Part shown: positions 30,230 through 34,554 of the stretch, in pieces
How the letters are laid out: every line of letters begins with the position of its first letter
Numbering within the stretch: position 1 is the first letter of the stretch
Assembly (NCBI GenBank): GCA_024644435.1
Contig: JAHEKZ010000006.1
Span: 1-34,554, forward strand
Direction: 5' to 3'
DNA from: Actinomycetes bacterium
GTDB lineage: Bacteria > Actinomycetota > Actinomycetes > JAHEKZ01
Length of the DNA stretch: 34,554 bases
The notes under the pieces: generated by a model
Database searches by the model: none
Seen by the model: only the letters and a program-made list of their open reading frames with translations
Told to the model about the DNA's origin: nothing
Made by a program: the position numbers and the translations under genes

Positions 30230-31318
30230 ATGGTGCAGGTGATGGTGGCGGTGGGCACCAAGAAGGGTCTGTTTCTCGGGTGGTCGCCCGACCGGGAGAA
30301 CTGGGAGTGGGAAGGGCCCCACCACTCGATGGCTGCCGTGGCAGCCGTGGCGATCGACACCCGTCAGTCACCGGTGCGGCTTCTCGTGGGTGGCCGCAAC
30401 GAGCACTGGGGCCCTGCGGTGTTCACCTCTGACGACCGCGGTCAGTCGTGGGTGGAGGAGCCGGGCGGATCGATCGCCTTCCCCAGCAAGGCCGGTGCCG
30501 ACGTCGAGCAGATATGGCAGCTGCAGCCGGGTCCGCCGAGTCGTCCCGACGAGGTGTGGGCCGGAGTCGAGCCCTCGGCGCTCTTCCGCTCTGACGACGG
30601 TGGGCGCACCTTCGCGCTCAACCGCGCTCTCTGGGACCATCCCCATCGATCCGACTGGCGCCCAGGCGCGGGGGGCCAATGTCTTCACACGGTCCTGCCG
30701 CACCCCGACGACAGCAACCGGGTGATGGTCGCCATGTCGACCGGGGGCGTCTACGTCACCACCGACGCGGGGGCGTCGTGGAACCCGTCGAACACGGGGG
30801 TGCGGGCGCCCTTCATGCCCGACCCCGAGCCGGAGTACGGCCAGTGCGTGCACAAGGTCGTTCGCGATACCGAAGACCCTGACGTGCTGATGCTGCAGAA
30901 CCACGGGGGCGTCTACCGCAGTGTTGACGGGGGAGCTTCCTGGCAGGAGGCGATGGAGGGGCTGCCGGCGAACTTCGGCTTCGGGTTGACGAGGACGCCT
31001 GGACCGGGCGGCGCCTTCTTCCTCTTCCCGCTCACCGCCGACCTGAGCCGGTTTCCCCCAGATGGACGCGCCGGTGTCTATCGCAGCGTTGACGGTGGCC
31101 GGGCATGGAGTGACGCGTCGACCGGGCTGCCCGACTCCGGGTTCCACACGATCGTGCTGCGCGATGCGCTGACCACCGATGCAGCCACGCCGGCCGGTCT
31201 CTACCTCGGAACCCGATCGGGCGAGGTCTGGGGTAGTCAGGACGAGGGCGCCAACTGGCACCAGCTGGTCAGTCACCTGCCGGACGTCCTCTGTGTCCGG
31301 GCCGCAGTGCTGCCATGA
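30230..31318 (+). CDS. BNR/WD40-like beta-propeller protein (sialidase-fold, function unknown)
   Basis: A 362-residue predicted beta-propeller. Asp-box-like repeats recur: TSDDRGQSW, RSDDGGRTF, TTDAGASW, RSVDGGASW, RSVDGGRAW and SQDEGANW. No signal peptide is seen (MVQVMVAVGTKKGLFLGWS), so it is probably cytosolic, unlike true sialidases. I see no basis for calling it a glycosidase. GGGAGGG (30218-30224) is 5 bases before ATG 30230. Its stop overlaps the start of a MoaD/ThiS-like gene (ATGA), so the propeller and the ubiquitin-like protein are made together. The 83-base gap before it shows nothing else notable. Confidence 0.82.
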   Translation: MVQVMVAVGTKKGLFLGWSPDRENWEWEGPHHSMAAVAAVAIDTRQSPVRLLVGGRNEHWGPAVFTSDDRGQSWVEEPGGSIAFPSKAGADVEQIWQLQPGPPSRPDEVWAGVEPSALFRSDDGGRTFALNRALWDHPHRSDWRPGAGGQCLHTVLPHPDDSNRVMVAMSTGGVYVTTDAGASWNPSNTGVRAPFMPDPEPEYGQCVHKVVRDTEDPDVLMLQNHGGVYRSVDGGASWQEAMEGLPANFGFGLTRTPGPGGAFFLFPLTADLSRFPPDGRAGVYRSVDGGRAWSDASTGLPDSGFHTIVLRDALTTDAATPAGLYLGTRSGEVWGSQDEGANWHQLVSHLPDVLCVRAAVLP

Positions 31319-31608
31319 CCGTTCGAGTGACACTGGAACTCCCCTCGGTCCTGGCCGACGTGGCAGGGGGGCGGCGAACCCTCGCCGTCGAGATGGATGG
31401 CACTGATCCCACGGTCGATGACCTGCTCGACCTGGTCGCGGGGGTGCACCCACATCTGGTGCGCCGACTGCGCACCGAGTCCGGCCAGCTCCGCCGACAC
31501 GTCAATGTCTACGCCGATGGCGCAGATGTGCGGGGCGGTGCCGGAACATCGACCGTCCTCGGCCACAATGCCGTCGTGCTGGTCCTTCCTTCTGTCGCCG
31601 GTGGCTGA
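31315..31608 (+). CDS. MoaD/ThiS-family ubiquitin-like sulfur-carrier protein
   Basis: A 97-residue beta-grasp protein. It begins VRVTLELPSVLADVAGG, has the middle segment VDDLLDLVAGVHPHL, and ends in LVLPSVAGG with the Gly-Gly exposed at the C-terminus, as needed for adenylation by a MoeB/ThiF-type E1 enzyme and thiocarboxylate formation. No E1, moaE or thiG gene is near, so it is not obviously the molybdopterin or thiamine carrier. Its ATG overlaps the propeller gene stop and its stop overlaps the trmB start by 8 bases. A sulfur carrier or protein modifier dedicated to the propeller protein is an inference from context only. Confidence 0.85.
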   Translation: MTVRVTLELPSVLADVAGGRRTLAVEMDGTDPTVDDLLDLVAGVHPHLVRRLRTESGQLRRHVNVYADGADVRGGAGTSTVLGHNAVVLVLPSVAGG

Positions 31609-32314
31609 CCCCGCGTCGCAGCGCGTCCGTACCTACCACGCGAGGCGGGGGCGCCTGAGCGACAATCACCGAGCGGCACTAGCGAACGTCGGCGAGCGCT
31701 GGCTGCTCGATCCGACCGGCGACGAGCTCGACCTCGCGGCGGTCTTCGGACGGCCGGCGCCTGTGGTGCTCGACATCGGGTGCGGCATGGGAGAGAGCTC
31801 GCTGGCTCAGGCCGTGGCTGCCCCGGACGCGTCCATACTCGCGATTGACGTACACACCAGGGGCATCGCGACACTTCTCAGACACGGCGAGGAGGCCAGG
31901 CTCACCAACGTCCGAGCCGTGCTGGGTGACGCGGTGACGTTCATCGAGCAGCGGGTGCGGCGCGGGTCCCTGGCCGGAGCACGGATCTACTTTCCCGACC
32001 CCTGGCCCAAGGTGCGCCACCACAAACGTCGACTGGTACAGCCTGACTTCGTGGCGCTGCTGGTGGACCGACTCGCCTCCGGGGGATTCATCCACTGCGC
32101 CACCGATGACGAGGGATACGCCGCTCAGATGCTGGAGGTGGTGGATGCCGAACCGCGGCTGGAGAACCCCTTCGCCGACTTCGCGCCGCGTCACCTGACC
32201 AGCTCCACGTTGCCGGGTGCCGTCGACCGCCCCGTCACCAAGTACGAGAGACGGGCAGGGCGTCTGGGCCACCCAGTCCGAGATGTGTGGGCCACCCGTA
32301 GGCTTCCGGCATGA
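31601..32314 (+). CDS. trmB: tRNA (guanine-N7-)-methyltransferase
   Basis: A 237-residue class I SAM methyltransferase that makes m7G46 in the tRNA variable loop. The SAM site is [16 protein letters not shown], the family signature is [17 protein letters not shown], and the conserved C-terminal motif is [10 protein letters not shown] 31601 overlaps the preceding gene by 8 bases and matches the usual protein length; earlier in-frame starts lie within the MoaD-like gene and have no homology. Its stop overlaps the ilvD start (ATGA). Confidence 0.95.
   Translation: MADPASQRVRTYHARRGRLSDNHRAALANVGERWLLDPTGDELDLAAVFGRPAPVVLDIGCGMGESSLAQAVAAPDASILAIDVHTRGIATLLRHGEEARLTNVRAVLGDAVTFIEQRVRRGSLAGARIYFPDPWPKVRHHKRRLVQPDFVALLVDRLASGGFIHCATDDEGYAAQMLEVVDAEPRLENPFADFAPRHLTSSTLPGAVDRPVTKYERRAGRLGHPVRDVWATRRLPA
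32299..32304 (+). promoter_or_regulatory. candidate -10 element inside trmB for ilvD
   Basis: TAGGCT lies in the last codons of trmB and ends 6 bases before the ilvD ATG. It would allow ilvD to be transcribed as a leaderless message independent of the upstream genes. There is no Shine-Dalgarno sequence before this ATG, in line with that idea. Confidence 0.4.
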
Positions 32315-33993
32315 GCGAGACGCCCGATCTCAAGCCGCGCAGCCGTGATGTCACCGACGGAATGGAGCGTGCGCCGAACCGGGCGATGCTGCGTGCCGTC
32401 GGGATGACCGACGACGACTGGGAGAAGCCGCAGATCGGAATCGCTTCCAGCTGGAACGAGATCACCCCGTGCAACATGTCGTTGAAGCGGCTGGCGCTCA
32501 AGGCCAAAGAGGGTGTCTTTGCCGCCGGCGGATTCCCGATGGAGTTCGGCACCATCTCGGTGTCTGACGGCATCTCGATGGGTCACGAGGGCATGCGCGC
32601 CTCGCTGGTCAGCCGCGAGGTGATCGCTGACTCGGTCGAGACGGTGATGCACGCCGAGCGTCTCGACGGTTCGGTCACCTTTGCCGGGTGCGACAAGTCG
32701 CTGCCCGGCATGCTCATGGCCGCGGCGCGACTCGGACTGGCCAATGTCTTCGTCTATGCCGGCTCCATCCTGCCCGGTCGCGTGGCCGGCAAGGACGTCA
32801 CGATCCAGGACGCCTTCGAGGGGGTCGGCGCCTGCGCGCTCGGACGCATCACCCGCGACGAGCTCGATGAGATCGAGCGTCAGGCCTGCCCGGGTGAAGG
32901 AGCCTGTGGCGGCATGTTCACCGCCAACACGATGGCCAGCGTGGGTGAGGCCCTGGGGATGTCGCTGCCGGGCAGCGCCGCCCCAGCCGCAGTCGACCGT
33001 CGCCGGGACGAGTACTCGTTCCGGTCCGGTGAGGCGGTCGTTGAGCTGTTGCGCCGTGGGATCACCGCGCGCGACGTCATGAGCAAGCTGGCGTTCGAGA
33101 ACGCCATCGCGGTCGTCATGGCGCTCGGTGGCTCGACCAACGCCGTGCTCCATCTGCTCGCCATCGCCCGAGAGGCCGAGGTCGACCTCACCATCGACGA
33201 CTTCAACCGCATCGGAGACCGGACGCCGCACCTGGCCGATGTAAAGCCCTTCGGTCGGTACGTCATGAACGACATCGACCGCATCGGTGGGGTGCCCGTC
33301 GTCATGCGTGAGCTGCTCGACGCAGGGCTTCTGCACGGTGACGCCATGACCGTCACCGGTCGGACCGTGGCCGAGAACCTCGCTGAGCTCGACCCGCCGA
33401 CGCCGGACGGGAAGATCCTGCACCCGGTCTCAGAGCCGATCCACCCGACCGGTGGACTCATGGTTCTCAAAGGGTCCTTGGCTCCGGAAGGTTCGGTGAT
33501 CAAGGCGGCGAGCATCGACAAGCCGGTCTTTGAGGGCACGGCCAAGGTGTTCGACGATGAAAAGGACGCGATGAGCGCCGTCACCCACGGACACGTGGTC
33601 GCAGGCGACGTCGTCGTGATCCGCTATGAGGGCCCCAAAGGTGGCCCCGGGATGCGCGAGATGCTCGCCGTGACCGCCGCCATCAAGGGTGCGGGGCTCG
33701 GCAAGGACGTCATGCTCGTCACTGACGGCCGGTTCTCCGGGGCGACGGCGGGGTTCTGCATCGGTCACGTAGCCCCCGAGGCACCCCACGGCGGGCCGAT
33801 CGCGTTCGTGCGAGACGGCGACCGGATCCGGCTCGACATGGCGGAGCGAACCCTCGATCTCCTGGTCGACGCCGGTGAGCTGGATGCGCGACGCAATGGC
33901 TGGATAGCGAAGGAGCCCCGCTACACGAAGGGCGTGCTGGGTAAGTACGCGCGACTGGTCGGGTCGGCTGCCGAGGGCGCCGTCTGCGGCTGA
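32311..33993 (+). CDS. ilvD: dihydroxy-acid dehydratase
   Basis: A 560-residue Fe-S dehydratase that converts 2,3-dihydroxyisovalerate and 2,3-dihydroxy-3-methylvalerate to the 2-oxo acids, the third common step of valine and isoleucine synthesis. The cluster ligands are C54 (TPCNMSL), C127 (GCDKSLPGM) and C199 ([11 protein letters not shown]), the pattern of the [2Fe-2S] class; K129 is the Lys expected to be carbamylated. The catalytic-region motif [15 protein letters not shown] is intact. The start overlaps the trmB stop. No other ilv genes are in the window; valine carbon links back to isobutyryl-CoA and the mutase at 9746, but only loosely. Confidence 0.97.
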   Translation: MSETPDLKPRSRDVTDGMERAPNRAMLRAVGMTDDDWEKPQIGIASSWNEITPCNMSLKRLALKAKEGVFAAGGFPMEFGTISVSDGISMGHEGMRASLVSREVIADSVETVMHAERLDGSVTFAGCDKSLPGMLMAAARLGLANVFVYAGSILPGRVAGKDVTIQDAFEGVGACALGRITRDELDEIERQACPGEGACGGMFTANTMASVGEALGMSLPGSAAPAAVDRRRDEYSFRSGEAVVELLRRGITARDVMSKLAFENAIAVVMALGGSTNAVLHLLAIAREAEVDLTIDDFNRIGDRTPHLADVKPFGRYVMNDIDRIGGVPVVMRELLDAGLLHGDAMTVTGRTVAENLAELDPPTPDGKILHPVSEPIHPTGGLMVLKGSLAPEGSVIKAASIDKPVFEGTAKVFDDEKDAMSAVTHGHVVAGDVVVIRYEGPKGGPGMREMLAVTAAIKGAGLGKDVMLVTDGRFSGATAGFCIGHVAPEAPHGGPIAFVRDGDRIRLDMAERTLDLLVDAGELDARRNGWIAKEPRYTKGVLGKYARLVGSAAEGAVCG

Positions 33994-34064
33994 GCCGTAC
34001 GGTCGACATCCGGGCGTACGACCCCCGATCGAAGGAAACGTGTGGGACCCTGACTCGCACGGAG

Positions 34065-34090
34065 CGATCGGCCTTGACGATCGGCCTGGA
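34065..34090 (+). repeat. 13-bp tandem direct repeat upstream of the last gene
   Basis: CGATCGGCCTTGA (34065-34077) is followed directly by CGATCGGCCTGGA (34078-34090), one mismatch, then CGA begins a third copy. It lies in the 119-base gap after ilvD and 22 bases before the next ATG. Tandem sites for a regulator spaced a little over one helical turn, or simple slippage, are both possible. Confidence 0.65.
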
Positions 34091-34112
34091 CGAGCGGTGA
34101 GAGAGGTGTCGC

Positions 34113-34535
34113 ATGACCACGACGATCGACCCGGCGCGTCCGGCCGAACAGGATCGCGCGGGGCTCGGACGGTCGCTCACCGCGTCCCTCGTGATCTCCA
34201 CCGTCGGAGTCTTCGTCAGCCTGGTCGGCTGGGTCTGGGCCAACGCGCAGCGCATCGACTACGACGACCTCGACCTGACCGGGGTGTTCAGCGGCAGCGA
34301 GGAGGGCTTCGCCTACTTCGCCGTCTACCTCACGGCGATGTTCCTAGCGGGCATTCTGGCGCTGTTCCTCGCGCTCGTCGGCTCAGCTGGGGTGCGCGAG
34401 CGCGCATGGACCGCGGTTGCGGCCGGAGCAATGGCCATGGTCTTGGTGATGGTGCCCGTCGTATTCGTCGCGGGCCATGAGATCAACCATTGGGGCGGTT
34501 GCATCGGCTGCGGCGGCGGAGGCGAAGGCGACTGA
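34113..34535 (+). CDS. small membrane protein of unknown function
   Basis: A 140-residue protein with three hydrophobic segments (about residues 22-44, 65-89 and 98-120) and a polar N-terminus. The C-terminal tail reads HEINHWGGCIGCGGGGEGD; its His and two Cys (CIGC) could bind a metal or form a disulfide. I do not recognise the family. ATG 34113 has GAGAGG six bases upstream. An ATG at 34540 soon after the stop may open another gene, but too little is visible. Confidence 0.7.
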   Translation: MTTTIDPARPAEQDRAGLGRSLTASLVISTVGVFVSLVGWVWANAQRIDYDDLDLTGVFSGSEEGFAYFAVYLTAMFLAGILALFLALVGSAGVRERAWTAVAAGAMAMVLVMVPVVFVAGHEINHWGGCIGCGGGGEGD

Positions 34536-34554
34536 CGTGATGACCCGCACCCTC

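Noticed and set aside
30230-31318. Exo-alpha-sialidase call for the propeller protein
   Set aside because: Only Asp-box-like repeats are visible, with no signal peptide and no sialidase Arg-triad that I could place.
31397-31600. Upstream extension of trmB
   Set aside because: The extra residues are the MoaD-like gene read in another frame and have no TrmB homology.
34540-34554. Start of a further gene at the right edge
   Set aside because: Only five codons from ATG 34540 are visible, too few to support a call.

Overview
The window is a high-G+C, gene-dense stretch of a chromosome that looks actinobacterial. The support is many GTG starts, GTGA/ATGA stop-start overlaps, an alternation of Shine-Dalgarno-led and apparently leaderless starts, and gene families and gene order familiar from Streptomyces, mycobacteria and Nocardioidaceae. 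A Nocardioides- or Aeromicrobium-like member of the Propionibacteriales is my best guess, but no marker settles genus. I see no rRNA, tRNA, CRISPR array, phage or transposase gene, and no gene-free stretch over 300 bases.

Left third (1-12415): acyl-CoA metabolism around the crotonyl/butyryl-CoA node. It holds the end of a duplicated 3-hydroxybutyryl-CoA dehydrogenase, a small zinc-motif protein, two alpha/beta hydrolases and an EamA exporter. A minus-strand pair follows (methylmalonyl-CoA epimerase, crotonyl-CoA carboxylase/reductase), then thiolase, a MeaB-type GTPase, and a mutase that carries the isobutyryl-CoA mutase residues rather than methylmalonyl-CoA mutase residues, followed by a thioredoxin/TPR co-chaperone. 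Between MeaB and an Rrf2 regulator sits a 1.2-kb segment bounded by perfect 33-bp inverted repeats and carrying one gene with an AbiEi-like winged helix and a Vsr/DUF559-like nuclease domain. It is the most likely mobile or undescribed element here.

Middle (12416-24593): a secreted metzincin and a DUF885 protein converge; then comes the rightward series etfB, etfA, cysteine desulfurase, mnmA, a MetE-like methionine synthase, ligA and a membrane GGDEF/EAL protein. The etfBA promoter carries TetR-like half-sites, which suits electron transfer from acyl-CoA dehydrogenases.

Right third (24594-34554): gatCAB, a convergent PQQ-type sugar dehydrogenase, a 2-hydroxyacid dehydrogenase, and a tightly coupled run: BNR-like propeller protein, MoaD/ThiS ubiquitin-like protein ending in Gly-Gly, trmB, ilvD. 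A small membrane protein closes the window. tRNA function recurs: MnmA thiolates tRNAs for Gln/Glu/Lys, GatCAB amidates Glu-tRNA(Gln), and TrmB makes m7G46.
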